Shown: positions 16,585 through 25,663 of the stretch, piece by piece
Layout of the letters: each line of letters starts with the position of its first letter
How positions within the stretch are numbered: the stretch's first letter is position 1
Assembly: GCF_000247995.1 (NCBI RefSeq)
Contig: NZ_BAFE01000007.1
Span: 60,555-124,554 of the forward strand
From: Mobilicoccus pelagius NBRC 104925
GTDB taxonomy: Bacteria > Actinomycetota > Actinomycetes > Actinomycetales > Dermatophilaceae
DNA: 64,000 nt
Direction of reading: 5' to 3'
Program-made: the position numbers and the translations under genes
The notes under the pieces: model-generated
The model's database searches: none
The model's input: the letters and a program-made list of their open reading frames with translations, nothing else
Told to the model about the DNA's origin: nothing

Positions 16585-17336
16585 GGCTGCTCCTCGAGGT
16601 GGGCGGGGACGCGGCGACCGAGCGCGGGATCCCACCGCCCGGACGGTGGTGTCTCCCCGCGGATCTCGGCGACGAGTCCGGTGATCGCGTCCATGACGCG
16701 ATCACCGGCGGCGACGAGATCGTCGCGGGTGACGGTACCCGCCGCGAGATCCGCGAGGTCGACCGGTGGCCCGACGCGCATGTGTATCGTCTTGCGTGGC
16801 CAGGGCCGCAGCCGGGTGGAGCCGCGGGGCACGAGCTCCTGTGCGCCCCACTGGCCGAGGGGCACGAGGGGGCACCCGGTCGCGAGGGCGATGCGGACGA
16901 CCCCGCTCTTGGCACGCATGGGCCAGAGGTCGGGGTCCTTGGTGATGGTGGCCTCAGGCATGACGACGATCGTCCTGCCGGCGCGGACGGCGGCGCAGGC
17001 CTCGGCGTAGGCGCTCGCAGCGCGTCCGGTGCCGCGATGGACGGGCACCTGCCCGGTGGCGGCGAACCATCGGCCGAGCACCGGGATCCGGAACAGGGAG
17101 TCCTTGGCGAGGAAGAACGGCGGGTGCCCGTTGTCGAGGAGGAACTGCGCCACCGCGAACGGGTCGGCGTAGGAGATGTGGTTGGCGGCGACGACGCAGC
17201 CACCGCTCGGGAGGTGCTCCATCCCCTGCCAGTCCGCGCGGGTGATCGCGCGCACCGTCCCGAGGACGCTCGCCGTCGCCGACCGGTACGCGAAGGATCG
17301 TTCGATCCCGGGCTGGAGCACCTTGGAGAACGCCAC
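16581..17336 (-). CDS. 1-acyl-sn-glycerol-3-phosphate acyltransferase family (PlsC-like)
   Basis: 251-residue LPLAT-family acyltransferase that adds a fatty acyl chain in phosphatidic acid synthesis. The catalytic HxxxxD motif is NHISYAD (near residue 51), followed by the substrate-binding FxxR-type PVHRGTG (near 97) and the VVMPEATI segment (near 122). It starts at a GTG (17336) and overlaps gpsA, so the two are translationally coupled. The acyl acceptor cannot be decided from sequence; it could act on lysophosphatidate or a related lipid. Confidence 0.9.
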   Translation of the reverse strand: MAFSKVLQPGIERSFAYRSATASVLGTVRAITRADWQGMEHLPSGGCVVAANHISYADPFAVAQFLLDNGHPPFFLAKDSLFRIPVLGRWFAATGQVPVHRGTGRAASAYAEACAAVRAGRTIVVMPEATITKDPDLWPMRAKSGVVRIALATGCPLVPLGQWGAQELVPRGSTRLRPWPRKTIHMRVGPPVDLADLAAGTVTRDDLVAAGDRVMDAITGLVAEIRGETPPSGRWDPALGRRVPAHLEEQP

Positions 17337-17478
17337 ACCGTCCCTCTCGACTCGTCGCCGCGGCGCCGGGCCACGGTGGTTCGTCGGACATCCTCGCCGG
17401 AGCCGGGGGCTGTGTCGAGGATCACGCCCCGACGATGTCGAGGGCGTGTTCCATCAGGGCGCGGCCGGACACGACGAC

Positions 17479-17515
17479 GCCCCACCCACCGGGTGAGGGG
17501 ACCGGTGGGCGGGGC
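17479..17515 (-). terminator. Stem-loop terminator after the HU gene
   Basis: Arms of 14 bases (GCCCCACCCACCGG / CCGGTGGGCGGGGC) pair with one mismatch around a 9-nt loop. It lies 18 nt past the stop of the minus-strand HU gene. Confidence 0.6.
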
Positions 17516-17532
17516 ATGCGGGTCGTCGGGGT

Positions 17533-17940
17533 TCAGGCGGTCTTGCGAGCGCCCTTGCCCTTCTTGCCCTTGGACGCGGCGATCGCCACCTCCGCCTTCG
17601 CGCGGACCTCGGCAGCGGTCCCCGCGGCGGCACGAGCGGCGGCCGGGCCGGACTTCGGCAGGGTCGCCGGCTCGGCGACGTACAGCTTGAACGCCGTGCC
17701 GGGCCGGAACTTCGGCACGGCCGTCGACTCGATGCGCACCGACTCGCCGGTGCGCGGGTTGCGACCCGTGCGGGCCGCGCGGTCGACACGCTCGAAGGTT
17801 CCGAAGCCGGTGATCCCGACCTTCCCTCCGTGAGCGACCTCACGGATGATGACGTCGAAGATCGCCTCGATGGCGTCCGAGGCGGCCTTGCGCCCCCCCA
17901 GACGCGACTCGAGCGCGTCGACCAGATCAGCCTTGTTCAT
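17533..17940 (-). CDS. hup: HU-family DNA-binding protein with Lys/Ala-rich tail
   Basis: Nucleoid protein. Residues 1-90 form the HU fold (MNKADLVDALESRLGG; GFGTFERVDRAARTGRNPRTGE, with the DNA-intercalating RNPRTG arm). Residues 95-135 are an Ala/Lys-rich basic tail ending KGKKGKGARKTA, a shortened version of the histone-like tail of mycobacterial and Streptomyces HU. Reading is minus strand from ATG 17940; it is a monocistronic unit bounded by hairpins. It belongs to the conserved hup-leuDC neighbourhood. Confidence 0.96.
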   Translation of the reverse strand: MNKADLVDALESRLGGRKAASDAIEAIFDVIIREVAHGGKVGITGFGTFERVDRAARTGRNPRTGESVRIESTAVPKFRPGTAFKLYVAEPATLPKSGPAAARAAAGTAAEVRAKAEVAIAASKGKKGKGARKTA

Positions 17941-18421
17941 TGCTCTCCCTCCAGAGACGGGTGGCTCGCGATGCGGGCCGGTTTGAGCCGTGGCAAGAGG
18001 CTCAAGACCCCTCCACGTCCGTGTGCAAGGCCCGGTGTCCTCGGGCCGTCCAGATGCAGTGCTCGCGAACGCGCCCGACAGGGAGCGGTCACGGTGGGAC
18101 GGGCTGCCCCACGACCACTTATCGGCACGAAGTCACCACGCCCGCAGGGGAACCGGCCGCACCCCCGTCGGACACCCCTGCGACGCGGACCGATTCGGGC
18201 ATGAATCACCAGGTCAGAGGGTGCGCCGGCAGAGATACGTCGGGGTCCCCCGCGGGCCGTCCTCGGGCCGAAAACGGGGTGCCGACAGGGCGACAGCGCG
18301 ACAGGGGGACCTCCGGACGTCCGATCCGGGGAGGGCACGAGGAACGCCCGGTCGGTGGATCCGGCCGGGCGTTCGTCGGGGCGGGCGACGCCCCTGGGGG
18401 CGTCTCGTCGAAGGGAGGGGG
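17941..18421. other. Intergenic region between hup and leuD
   Basis: 481 nt without a supportable gene. It holds the hup promoter region at its left end and two tandem hairpins next to leuD at its right end. Nothing else was recognised. Confidence 0.5.
18342..18404 (-). terminator. Two tandem hairpins downstream of leuCD
   Basis: The hairpin nearer leuD (18387-18404) has an 8-bp stem, GACGCCCC / GGGGCGTC. The next (18342-18374) has a 10-bp stem, GAACGCCCGG / CCGGGCGTTC, with a 13-nt loop. Together they probably end the leuCD transcript. There is no long U-run. Confidence 0.55.
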
Positions 18422-19009
18422 TCAGCGCGTCGTGGGCTTGAACGACGGGCGTGCGTCCTCGTAGGCGGCGATGTCGGCGTCGTGGGTGAGAGTGACGTCG
18501 ACGTCGTCGAGGCCGTTGAGCAGGCGGTACCGCTGGTAGTCGTCGACCTCGAACGGCACGACGGTCTGCCGACACGTGATCGTGCGGTTCTCGAGGTCGA
18601 CGGTCACGGGCGTGCCGGGTTCCTCCTCGAGCATCTTCTGGAGCTGCTCGACGTCCCCGGGTTCGCAGCGGGCCGTGAGGAGCCCGGCCTTGCCGGAGTT
18701 GCCGCGGAAGATGTCGGCGAAGCGCGACGAGATCACGACGCGGAACCCGTAGTCGAGCAGTGCCCACACGGCGTGCTCGCGGGAGGAGCCGGTGCCGAAG
18801 TCGGGACCGGCGACGAGGACGCTGCCGCCCGCGTACTCGGGGCGATTGAGGACGAAGTCGGGCTCGGCCCGCCAGCCGGCGAAGAGACCGTCCTCGAACC
18901 CCGTGCGCGTCACCCGCTTGAGGTAGACGGCGGGGATGATCTGGTCGGTGTCGACGTCGCTGCGACGCAGGGGGACGCCGACGCCGGTGTGCACCGTGAA
19001 CTTCTCCAT
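18422..19009 (-). CDS. leuD: 3-isopropylmalate dehydratase small subunit
   Basis: With LeuC, isomerises 2-isopropylmalate to 3-isopropylmalate in leucine synthesis. The 195-residue protein starts [20 protein letters not shown], with DTDQIIPA and the signature [19 protein letters not shown] near residue 70. Start ATG 19009 follows AGGAGATCTCTG. It begins 28 nt after the leuC stop and completes the leuCD operon. Confidence 0.97.
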   Translation of the reverse strand: MEKFTVHTGVGVPLRRSDVDTDQIIPAVYLKRVTRTGFEDGLFAGWRAEPDFVLNRPEYAGGSVLVAGPDFGTGSSREHAVWALLDYGFRVVISSRFADIFRGNSGKAGLLTARCEPGDVEQLQKMLEEEPGTPVTVDLENRTITCRQTVVPFEVDDYQRYRLLNGLDDVDVTLTHDADIAAYEDARPSFKPTTR

Positions 19010-19037
19010 CAGAGATCTCCTGGGGCTCGCGCGGCGG

Positions 19038-20429
19038 TCAGAGGTCGGCGGGCGCGGCGAGGCGCCCACGCACCGCGGTGGCGGCGGCGACGGCGGGGCT
19101 GACGAGGTGGGTCCGTCCGCCCTTGCCCTGACGGCCCTCGAAGTTGCGGTTGCTCGTCGAGGCGCACCGCTCCCCCGGGGCGAGCTTGTCGGGGTTCATC
19201 GCGAGACACATCGAGCAGCCGGGGAGGCGCCATTCGGCACCGGCGGCGGTGACGACGGCGTCGAGGCCCTCCTGCTCGGCCTGGGCGGCGACCTGTCCGG
19301 AGCCGGGCACGACGAGCATCCGCACCCCGTCGGCGACGCGGCGTCCACGAAGAACGTCGGCGACCGCGCGGAGGTCCTCGATGCGACCGTTCGTGCACGA
19401 GCCGACGAAGACGGTGTCGACCTCGACGTCGCGCAGGGGGGTGCCGGGCGTCAGGCCCATGTAGTCGAGGGCGCTGCGGGTCGCCGTGCGCTCGGCCTCG
19501 TCGGCGACGGTCTCGGGGTCGGGGACGGAGGCCCCGAGGGGCGCCCCCTGGCCGGGGTTCGTGCCCCATGTGACGAACGGGGTGAGTTCGGACGCGTCGA
19601 GGTGGACCTCGGAGTCGAACGTCGCGTCGTCGTCGGTGCGGAGGGTCTTCCAGTACTCGACGGCGGCGTCCCAGTCGGCGCCCTTCGGCGCGTGCGGGCG
19701 GCCCTTCAGGTAGGCGAACGTCGTCTCGTCGGGGGCGATCATCCCCGCGCGGGCACCGGCCTCGATAGACATGTTGCACATCGTCATCCGCGCCTCCATC
19801 GACAACGCCTCGACGGCGCTGCCGCGGTACTCGATGACGTGGCCCTGCCCGCCGCCGGTGCCGATCTTTGCGATGACGGCGAGGATGACGTCCTTGCTCG
19901 TCACGCCGGGCGGGATCTCCCCGTCGATCGTCACCGACATCGTGCGGAACGGCTTGAGCGGCAGGGTCTGCGTCGCCATGACGTGCTCGACCTCGCTCGT
20001 GCCGATGCCGAACGCGAGGGCGCCGAATGCGCCGTGGGTGGAGGTGTGGGAGTCGCCGCAGACGACCGTCATGCCGGGCTGGGTGAGGCCGAGCTCGGGG
20101 CCGATGATGTGGACGATGCCCTGCTGGGCGTCGCCCATCGGGTGCAGTCGGACGCCGAACTCCTCGCAGTTGCGGCGCAGGGTCTCGACCTGGGTGCGGC
20201 TCGTCTCGTCGGTGATCGGGCCGGGCAGGGTGGGGACGTTGTGGTCCTCGGTCGCGATGGTGAGGTCGGGGCGTCGGAGACGTCGTCCCGCGAGCCGCAG
20301 GCCGTCGAACGCCTGCGGGCTCGTCACCTCGTGGACGAGGTGGAGGTCGATGTAGAGCAGGTCGGGTTCGCCGTCGGCGGACCGCACGACGTGGTCGCGC
20401 CAGACCTTCTCGGCCAGGGTGCCGCTCAT
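19038..20429 (-). CDS. leuC: 3-isopropylmalate dehydratase large subunit
   Basis: Catalytic aconitase-fold subunit, 463 residues, with a [4Fe-4S] cluster. Visible motifs are [20 protein letters not shown] (His/Asp active site), [13 protein letters not shown] (first cluster Cys, near residue 345) and GCSMCLAMN (second and third cluster Cys, near 405). The ATG at 20429 is preceded by AAGGAG. A -10 TAGCCT (20470-20475) lies 17 nt from CTGAAC (20493-20498), and the shared branched-chain operator abuts that -35. Confidence 0.98.
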   Translation of the reverse strand: MSGTLAEKVWRDHVVRSADGEPDLLYIDLHLVHEVTSPQAFDGLRLAGRRLRRPDLTIATEDHNVPTLPGPITDETSRTQVETLRRNCEEFGVRLHPMGDAQQGIVHIIGPELGLTQPGMTVVCGDSHTSTHGAFGALAFGIGTSEVEHVMATQTLPLKPFRTMSVTIDGEIPPGVTSKDVILAVIAKIGTGGGQGHVIEYRGSAVEALSMEARMTMCNMSIEAGARAGMIAPDETTFAYLKGRPHAPKGADWDAAVEYWKTLRTDDDATFDSEVHLDASELTPFVTWGTNPGQGAPLGASVPDPETVADEAERTATRSALDYMGLTPGTPLRDVEVDTVFVGSCTNGRIEDLRAVADVLRGRRVADGVRMLVVPGSGQVAAQAEQEGLDAVVTAAGAEWRLPGCSMCLAMNPDKLAPGERCASTSNRNFEGRQGKGGRTHLVSPAVAAATAVRGRLAAPADL

Positions 20430-20498
20430 GGTGCTCCTTCACATGCTCGCTGCCGGGCGGGTGGGTGCCAGGCTAGGTCGAGGGTCGGAGAAGTTCAG

Positions 20499-20520
20499 GA
20501 TGTGAGGCACTTGCGTCTCA
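20499..20520. promoter_or_regulatory. Probable NdgR/LtbR operator between leuC and ndgR
   Basis: GATGTGAGGCAC (20499-20510) continues into an imperfect inverted repeat, TGAGGCACT / TGCGTCTCA (20503-20520). It touches the leuC -35 (CTGAAC, 20493-20498). It also overlaps the ndgR -35, TTGCGT (20511-20516), which is spaced 17 nt from CAGGAT (20534-20539), 7 nt before the ndgR ATG. The same 12-mer recurs upstream of leuB and ilvB. Control of leuCD by this regulator family is known; this exact site is inferred. Confidence 0.6.
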
Positions 20521-20546
20521 TGGGTCGAGACGGCAGGATGGCGTCC

Positions 20547-21305
20547 ATGGAGAAGTCCAGTGGTGTCGGAGTCCTCGACAAGGCCGCTCTCGTCCTCGGT
20601 GCTCTCGAGGCCGGTCCGGCGACGCTCGCCCAGCTCGTCGCGAGCACGGGCCTCGCACGCCCGACGGCGCACCGCCTCGCCGTGGCGCTCGAGCACCACC
20701 GGCTCGTCTCCCGCGACATGCAGGGGCGGTTCATCCTCGGCCCGCGCCTCGGTGAACTTGCCTCGGCCGCCGGTGAGGACCGTCTCCTCGCCGCGGCCGG
20801 CGCCGTGCTCGGCGCGCTGAGGGACCACACCCACGAGAGTGCCCAGCTCTTCCGCCGCCAGGGCGACATGCGAATCTGCGTCGCCGCGGCCGAGCGCCCG
20901 ATGGGCCTGCGCGACTCGATCCCGGTCGGCGCGACCCTGTCGATGCTCGCCGGCTCCGCCGCGCAGGTGCTCCTCGCCTGGGAGGAGCCCGACCGTCTCC
21001 ACCGCGGCCTCCAGGGTGCCGAGTTCACCGCGACGACCCTCTCGGGCGTCCGCCGCCGCGGATGGGCGCAGAGCGTCGGCGAGCGCGAGCCGGGCGTCGC
21101 CTCGGTGAGCGCCCCGGTGCGCAACCCGGCCGGTCGTGTCATCGCCGCCGTGTCGATCTCCGGCCCCATCGAGCGGGTCTCCCGCCAGCCCGGCCGTCTG
21201 CACGCCGCCACGGTCGTCGCCGGCGCGAACAAGCTCACCGAGGTCCTGCAGCGGGCGCACGCCGCCCAGCAGGGTACGACCTCCGACCCCCGCCACTCGG
21301 TCTGA
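20547..21305 (+). CDS. ndgR: IclR-family regulator of leucine biosynthesis (NdgR/LtbR type)
   Basis: 252 residues. The N-terminal winged helix-turn-helix (about 8-65) contains DKAALVLGALEAGPATLAQL and TGLARPTAHRLAVALEHHR. The IclR effector domain follows (GDMRICVAAAERPMGLRDS; GREPGVASVSAPV-like core). The sequence is very close in pattern to Streptomyces NdgR, and LtbR of Corynebacterium is the counterpart that represses leuCD and leuB. Start MEKSSGVGVLDK at 20547 matches those homologues; ATG 20538 is an alternative. It is divergent from leuC over a shared operator and probably autoregulated. Confidence 0.92.
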   Translation: MEKSSGVGVLDKAALVLGALEAGPATLAQLVASTGLARPTAHRLAVALEHHRLVSRDMQGRFILGPRLGELASAAGEDRLLAAAGAVLGALRDHTHESAQLFRRQGDMRICVAAAERPMGLRDSIPVGATLSMLAGSAAQVLLAWEEPDRLHRGLQGAEFTATTLSGVRRRGWAQSVGEREPGVASVSAPVRNPAGRVIAAVSISGPIERVSRQPGRLHAATVVAGANKLTEVLQRAHAAQQGTTSDPRHSV

Positions 21306-21564
21306 TCGCAGGCCCCAGACACCCGTGCCTCTCGGCGCCGGAGCCGCCCCTGTGCGGCGCTGCCCGGCCCGCCCCTACCGGTGCCGCCCGGCCGGGAATG
21401 CGATCACCGAGGTCGGGGCGGAGACGCCCTCTCGACGTCTCTGCAGGTCAGGCCGTCGGCGCCCTCGGCCCCCGAGGTCGTGCGCGCCGTCGGTGATTGC
21501 AGTCCGGGCCCGCGGGCGTCGTGTCGCCCGGTCGGCGCCGGGTCGGCGCGACGCCGCGGCAGCC

Positions 21565-21570
21565 TACGAT
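21565..21570 (+). promoter_or_regulatory. -10 hexamer of a probable leaderless hydrolase promoter
   Basis: TACGAT ends 6 nt before the ATG at 21577, with no Shine-Dalgarno between. Confidence 0.45.
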
Positions 21571-21576
21571 CCGCAC

Positions 21577-22386
21577 ATGGAACGCCTCGTCACCTGCCCG
21601 AACGGCACGACGCTGTGCATCGACGAGCGAGGTGACGAGGACGGCCCTCTCGTCGTCCAGCTCGAGGGGCACTCCGCCCAACTCGTCTCGACGCCGGAGT
21701 CCTTCTGCGACCGTCTCGCCGGGCGGGGATTCCGCATCGTCCGCGTCGACAGCCGCGACGTGGGTCGTTCGAGCCGCTTCGACGGGGTCGAGTACACGCT
21801 GGCGGACATGGTCGAGGACGTCCACGGGCTCCTCCAGACGCTCGGCCGTCCCGCGGTCGTCTGCGGCCGGTCGATGGGTGGCGCGATCGCGCAGCTCCTC
21901 GCCCTCACCCACCCCGACGACGTGCGCGGCCTCGGCCTGTTCTTCACGTTCGCCAAGGAGACCGTCGGTCCTCCACCCGCTCCCGTCACGCCCGCGCCGT
22001 TCACGGATCTGCCGACGTATCTCGACTGGGAGCGGCGGGCGTTGCCGACGATCGCCGGGCCGCGGTTCCCCTTCTCCCCCGAGTACGTGACGTGGCACGC
22101 GGAGACGACGTGGCGACGGGGCGTCTCGTGGGCCGGCATGGAACGGCAGCGTCGGGCGATGGGTCTCCAGGATCCCTGGGCGGATCGGCTGGGCCGTCTC
22201 GACGTCCCGGTCGTCGTCGTCCACGGCACGGACGACCCCGTGGTCCCCGTCGCGGCCGCACACCGCCTCGGTGAATTCGTCTCCCATGCCGACGTGCGCC
22301 TCGTCGTGGGGCTCGGACATCAGCAGCCCGAGGAGCTCGACGACGTGTTCGTCGCCGCGACGCGCGACGCCTGCCGCGACCTCTGA
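21577..22386 (+). CDS. Alpha/beta hydrolase
   Basis: 269 residues with the full alpha/beta-hydrolase triad: nucleophile elbow CGRSMGGA (Ser near residue 104), acid in VVHGTDDPVVP (near 220) and His in GLGHQQPEEL (near 250). There is no signal peptide. Substrate is unknown; the fold covers esterases, haloperoxidases and C-C hydrolases. The ATG at 21577 follows TACGAT at 6 nt, so the transcript is probably leaderless. It is an independent unit between ndgR and the tRNA genes. Confidence 0.82.
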   Translation: MERLVTCPNGTTLCIDERGDEDGPLVVQLEGHSAQLVSTPESFCDRLAGRGFRIVRVDSRDVGRSSRFDGVEYTLADMVEDVHGLLQTLGRPAVVCGRSMGGAIAQLLALTHPDDVRGLGLFFTFAKETVGPPPAPVTPAPFTDLPTYLDWERRALPTIAGPRFPFSPEYVTWHAETTWRRGVSWAGMERQRRAMGLQDPWADRLGRLDVPVVVVHGTDDPVVPVAAAHRLGEFVSHADVRLVVGLGHQQPEELDDVFVAATRDACRDL

Positions 22387-22482
22387 CCCTCCCGGCGGCC
22401 GGCGCCACCCATCGCCCCTCACCCACACGACTGCGGGGGCACGATGTGGCGGTGTCGAACGGGAAGAAGCCCCCGGACACGA

Positions 22483-22514
22483 CGAAAGCCCGCCTCCGAG
22501 GAGACGGGCTTTCG
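22483..22514. terminator. Strong hairpin terminator after tRNA-Glu
   Basis: A perfect 10-bp stem (CGAAAGCCCG / CGGGCTTTCG) with a 12-nt loop lies 6 nt past the tRNA-Glu 3' end on the minus strand. It may work in both directions and also end the hydrolase transcript coming from the left. Confidence 0.75.
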
Positions 22515-22520
22515 GTCTTG

Positions 22521-22593
22521 TAGCCCCGACCGGATTCGAACCGGCGCTACCGCCTTGAGAGGGCGGCGTGCTAGGCCACTACACAACGGGGCC
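22521..22593 (-). tRNA. tRNA-Glu (CTC anticodon)
   Basis: 73 nt that fold into a full cloverleaf. The acceptor stem is GGCCCCG / CGGGGCT with discriminator A. The T arm is GCCGG TTCGAAT CCGGT. The anticodon loop with CTC sits in the GCCGCCCTCTCAAGGCGG arm. CCA is not encoded. It is transcribed on the minus strand with tRNA-Gln 69 nt upstream. Confidence 0.96.
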
Positions 22594-22662
22594 GTCGAAC
22601 TGCTGGTGAAGACTATCTGAACGATAGTCCTCGTCCAAATCGAGGCGAACCTCGTTTCGGAG

Positions 22663-22734
22663 CTGGGGTACCAGGACTCGAACCTAGACTAACTGAACCA
22701 GAATCAGTCGTGCTGCCAATTACACCATACCCCA
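22663..22734 (-). tRNA. tRNA-Gln (CTG anticodon)
   Basis: 72 nt, cloverleaf with acceptor TGGGGTA / TACCCCA, discriminator G, T arm CTAGG TTCGAGT CCTGG, and anticodon loop TTCTGGT (CTG, reading CAG codons). CCA is not encoded. Its cognate synthetase glnS starts 218 bp away on the opposite strand. The 5' end lies inside a 16-bp perfect palindrome (22727-22742). Confidence 0.96.
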
Positions 22735-22939
22735 TGGGGTATCCCAGGCCCGTTCGCCGCCCGTTGCCGGGTGCGCGGCGTGCCCGCGATCACGAGGAGA
22801 AACTGTACCGGTTCATCGCCGGGCAACCCAAATCCGTACCCTCATGGAACACGGGCATCGCCCTCGCCGGGCCTTTCCCCGTGAACCGTCCCACCTCCAT
22901 CGCCGTCACGGCGAGCGGTCGGCGAGGCGGCACCCACGG

Positions 22940-22945
22940 TAGAGT
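22940..22945 (+). promoter_or_regulatory. -10 hexamer of a probable leaderless glnS promoter
   Basis: TAGAGT ends 7 nt before the ATG of glnS, and no Shine-Dalgarno is visible. Confidence 0.5.
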
Positions 22946-22952
22946 CGAACCC

Positions 22953-24650
22953 ATGACCGAGGCCGCATCCCCTGCCCCCACCAGCGACTTCGTGCGCGAC
23001 GAGATCCGCGCCGACATCGAGGCCGGTACCTACGGCGGGCGGGTTCAGACCCGGTTCCCCCCGGAGCCCAACGGCTACCTCCACATCGGTCACGCCAAGG
23101 CGATCTGCGTCGACTTCGGCATCGCCCGCGACTTCCACGGGTCGTGCAACCTCCGCCTCGACGACACGAACCCGGACGTCGAGGACGTCGAGTTCGTCGA
23201 CTCCATCCAGGAGGACATCGCGTGGCTCGGCTTCGAGCCCGCCTCCGTGCTCTTCGCCTCGGACTACTTCGAGCAGCTGTACGCGTGGGCCGAGTGGATG
23301 GTCGAGCAGGGCAAGGCGTACGTCGACGAGCAGGACGGCGAGACGATCTCGGCGCAGCGCGGCGGCTACGGCAAGCCGGGCGTCGAGTCGCCGTTCCGCG
23401 ACCGCCCCGCCGAGGAGAGCCTCGCCGAGTTCCGCAGGATGCGCGCCGGGGAGTACCCCGACGGCTCGCGGGTGCTGCGGGCGCGGATCGACATGCAGAA
23501 CGAGAACATGCAGCTGCGCGACCCGGTGATGTACCGCATCCGCCGCAGCCACCACCACCGTACGGGCGACACCTGGTGCATCTACCCCACCTACGACTGG
23601 GCGCACGGTCAGTCCGACGCGATCGAGGGCGTCACGCACTCCCTCTGCACGCTCGAGTTCCGCAGCAACCGGCCGCTCTACGACTGGTACCTCGCGCAGC
23701 TCCCCCTCGAGACGACCGCGCCGAAGCAGCGGGAGTTCGCGCGGCTGGAGCTCACACACACGGTGACGAGCAAGCGTCGTCTCAAGTCCCTCGTCGAGGA
23801 CGGTGTCGTCGACGGGTGGGACGACCCGCGCATGCCCACGATCTCGGGCCTGCGTCGTCGGGGCTACCCGCCGACCGCGATCCGGGAGTTCTGCTCCTAC
23901 ATCGGTCTCACGAAGACGAACAGCCGTCACGACATCGAGCTCCTCGGGAGCTTCGTGCGCACGCACCTCAACCGCACGAGTCAGCGCCGCATGGCCGTCC
24001 TGCGGCCGCTCGAGGTCGTCATCGACAACTGGCCGACGAACGAGGACGGCACGCCGACGGTCGACCACTTCGACGTCGTCAACAACCCGGAGAACCCCGA
24101 GAACGGCATGCGCAGCGTCCCGTTCACGGGCCGGCTGTTCATCGAGCGGGACGACTTCGCCGAGGTCCCGCCGCCGAAGTTCTTCCGCCTCTCCCCCGGC
24201 CGTGAGGTGCGCCTCCGCGGCGCATACCTCGTCACGTGCACCGGTGTCGACAAGGACGAGGCCGGTGAGGTGACGCGGGTCCACGTGACGATGGATCCGG
24301 AGTCCCGCGGCGGCGCCGCGCCCGACGGCCGCAAGGTCAAGTCGACGATGCACTGGGTGTCGGCGGACCACGCGATCGACGCGCAGGTGGCCCTCTACGA
24401 ACGGCTGTTCACCGCGCCCGTGCCCGGTGAGCGCACCGGCGACCCGATGGACGACCTCAACGCCGACAGTCGCGAACTCCTCTCCGCCAAGGTCGAGCCG
24501 GCCCTCGCCGACACCGCGCCGGGCGAGGTCGTGCAGTTCGAGCGGCTCGGCTACTTCGCGCACGACCCGCGCACGCCGATGCTGTTCCACCGCACGGTGG
24601 GCCTGCGCGACGAGTGGGCGAACATCCAGAAGCGCGCGAAGAAGGGCTGA
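22953..24650 (+). CDS. glnS: Glutaminyl-tRNA synthetase
   Basis: Class I synthetase charging tRNA-Gln directly. 565 residues. The HIGH motif is in PPEPNGYLHIGHAKAI (near residue 45), the KMSKS equivalent is VTSKRRLKSL (near 275), and the anticodon-binding beta-barrels fill residues 345-555. The ATG at 22953 gives MTEAASPAPTSDFVRDEI. GlnRS is patchy in actinobacteria, many of which rely on GatCAB instead; here both exist in one window. The gene faces its tRNA-Gln across a divergent promoter region. Confidence 0.97.
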   Translation: MTEAASPAPTSDFVRDEIRADIEAGTYGGRVQTRFPPEPNGYLHIGHAKAICVDFGIARDFHGSCNLRLDDTNPDVEDVEFVDSIQEDIAWLGFEPASVLFASDYFEQLYAWAEWMVEQGKAYVDEQDGETISAQRGGYGKPGVESPFRDRPAEESLAEFRRMRAGEYPDGSRVLRARIDMQNENMQLRDPVMYRIRRSHHHRTGDTWCIYPTYDWAHGQSDAIEGVTHSLCTLEFRSNRPLYDWYLAQLPLETTAPKQREFARLELTHTVTSKRRLKSLVEDGVVDGWDDPRMPTISGLRRRGYPPTAIREFCSYIGLTKTNSRHDIELLGSFVRTHLNRTSQRRMAVLRPLEVVIDNWPTNEDGTPTVDHFDVVNNPENPENGMRSVPFTGRLFIERDDFAEVPPPKFFRLSPGREVRLRGAYLVTCTGVDKDEAGEVTRVHVTMDPESRGGAAPDGRKVKSTMHWVSADHAIDAQVALYERLFTAPVPGERTGDPMDDLNADSRELLSAKVEPALADTAPGEVVQFERLGYFAHDPRTPMLFHRTVGLRDEWANIQKRAKKG

Positions 24651-24735
24651 CAGACCGCCCGCGTCACGGCGACGCACGCCGCACCGACCGGCGCCACACC
24701 GACGACCGGCCCGCCGCGCGGCGGGCCGGTCGCGG

Positions 24736-24741
24736 CATACT
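24736..24741 (+). promoter_or_regulatory. -10 hexamer of a probable leaderless sirtuin promoter
   Basis: CATACT ends 7 nt before the GTG at 24749, with no Shine-Dalgarno between. Confidence 0.4.
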
Positions 24742-24748
24742 CGGCGGC

Positions 24749-25660
24749 GTGAACGCACCGCACACCGACCTGGACGTCCTCCACGAGATCGCCGACCTCG
24801 TCGCCGGCGGGCGGGTGTGCGTCCTCACCGGCGCGGGCATGAGCACCGAGTCGGGCATCCCCGACTACCGCGGCCCCGACGGGCAGCGGCGGGTGCAGCC
24901 GATGACGTATCAGGAGTTCACGGCCGGGCCCGACTCGCGCCGCCGCTACTGGTCGCGGGCGCACGTGGGCTGGCAGCGGTTCGCCGCGTCGCGCCCCAAC
25001 GCCGGGCACCGCGTGGTCGCCGCGCTGCAGCGCCACGGGTTCGCGGACTCGATCATCACGCAGAACGTCGACGGGCTGCACCAGCGGGCGGGCGCCGCCG
25101 ACGTGCTCGAACTGCACGGCACGCTCTCGCTCGTGCGCTGCCTGACCTGTGAGAACCGCATCCCGCGCGAGGACATGGAGGCGCGGCTCGCGCGGCTCAA
25201 CCCCGGGTTCGCCGAGCGGGTGCGCACCGGCGAGATCCGCCCCGACGGCGACGTCACCCTGGCGGACGCGGACGTCGCGTCGTTCGTCCTCGCGACGTGC
25301 GAGCGCTGCGGCGCCGACACCCTCAAACCCGACGTCGTGTACTTCGGCGAGAACGTGCCCAAGGACCGCGTGGCCCGCGCGTACGAGGCCGTCGACGCCT
25401 CGCAGACGCTCCTCGTGCTGGGGTCGAGCCTCAAGGTGATGAGCGGTTACCGGTTCGTGCGGCACTCCCACAAGGCGGGGCGGCCCGTCGCGATCGTCAC
25501 GCGCGGACGCACCCGCGGCGACGCCGAGGCGACCCACCGCCTCGACGCCGGACTCGGCGAGACCCTCGTCGCGCTCGCCCGCACACTCGGCCTGGAGGAG
25601 GACTTCGGGCCGGTCGTCGACGGCGAGTACGCCACCGGCCTGCCTCTCGGCCTCACCTGA
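24749..25660 (+). CDS. NAD-dependent protein deacylase (Sir2 family)
   Basis: 303 residues. The NAD-binding motif GAGMSTESGIPDYRG (near residue 33), catalytic TQNVDGLHQ (near 107) and the zinc Cys pairs CLTC (near 132) and CERC (near 188) are all intact. LVLGSSLKVMSGYR closes the Rossmann domain. It removes acyl groups from protein lysines using NAD; acyl preference is unknown. Length is somewhat above simple CobB types, with about 30 extra residues inserted between the Cys pairs. The GTG start has CATACT 7 nt upstream. Confidence 0.94.
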   Translation: MNAPHTDLDVLHEIADLVAGGRVCVLTGAGMSTESGIPDYRGPDGQRRVQPMTYQEFTAGPDSRRRYWSRAHVGWQRFAASRPNAGHRVVAALQRHGFADSIITQNVDGLHQRAGAADVLELHGTLSLVRCLTCENRIPREDMEARLARLNPGFAERVRTGEIRPDGDVTLADADVASFVLATCERCGADTLKPDVVYFGENVPKDRVARAYEAVDASQTLLVLGSSLKVMSGYRFVRHSHKAGRPVAIVTRGRTRGDAEATHRLDAGLGETLVALARTLGLEEDFGPVVDGEYATGLPLGLT

Positions 25661-25663
25661 GAC

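Noticed and set aside
18342..18404. Closely spaced hairpins considered as a repeat array or CRISPR-like element
   Set aside because: The two stems differ in sequence and there are no repeated units with unique spacers. They fit terminator positions after leuD.
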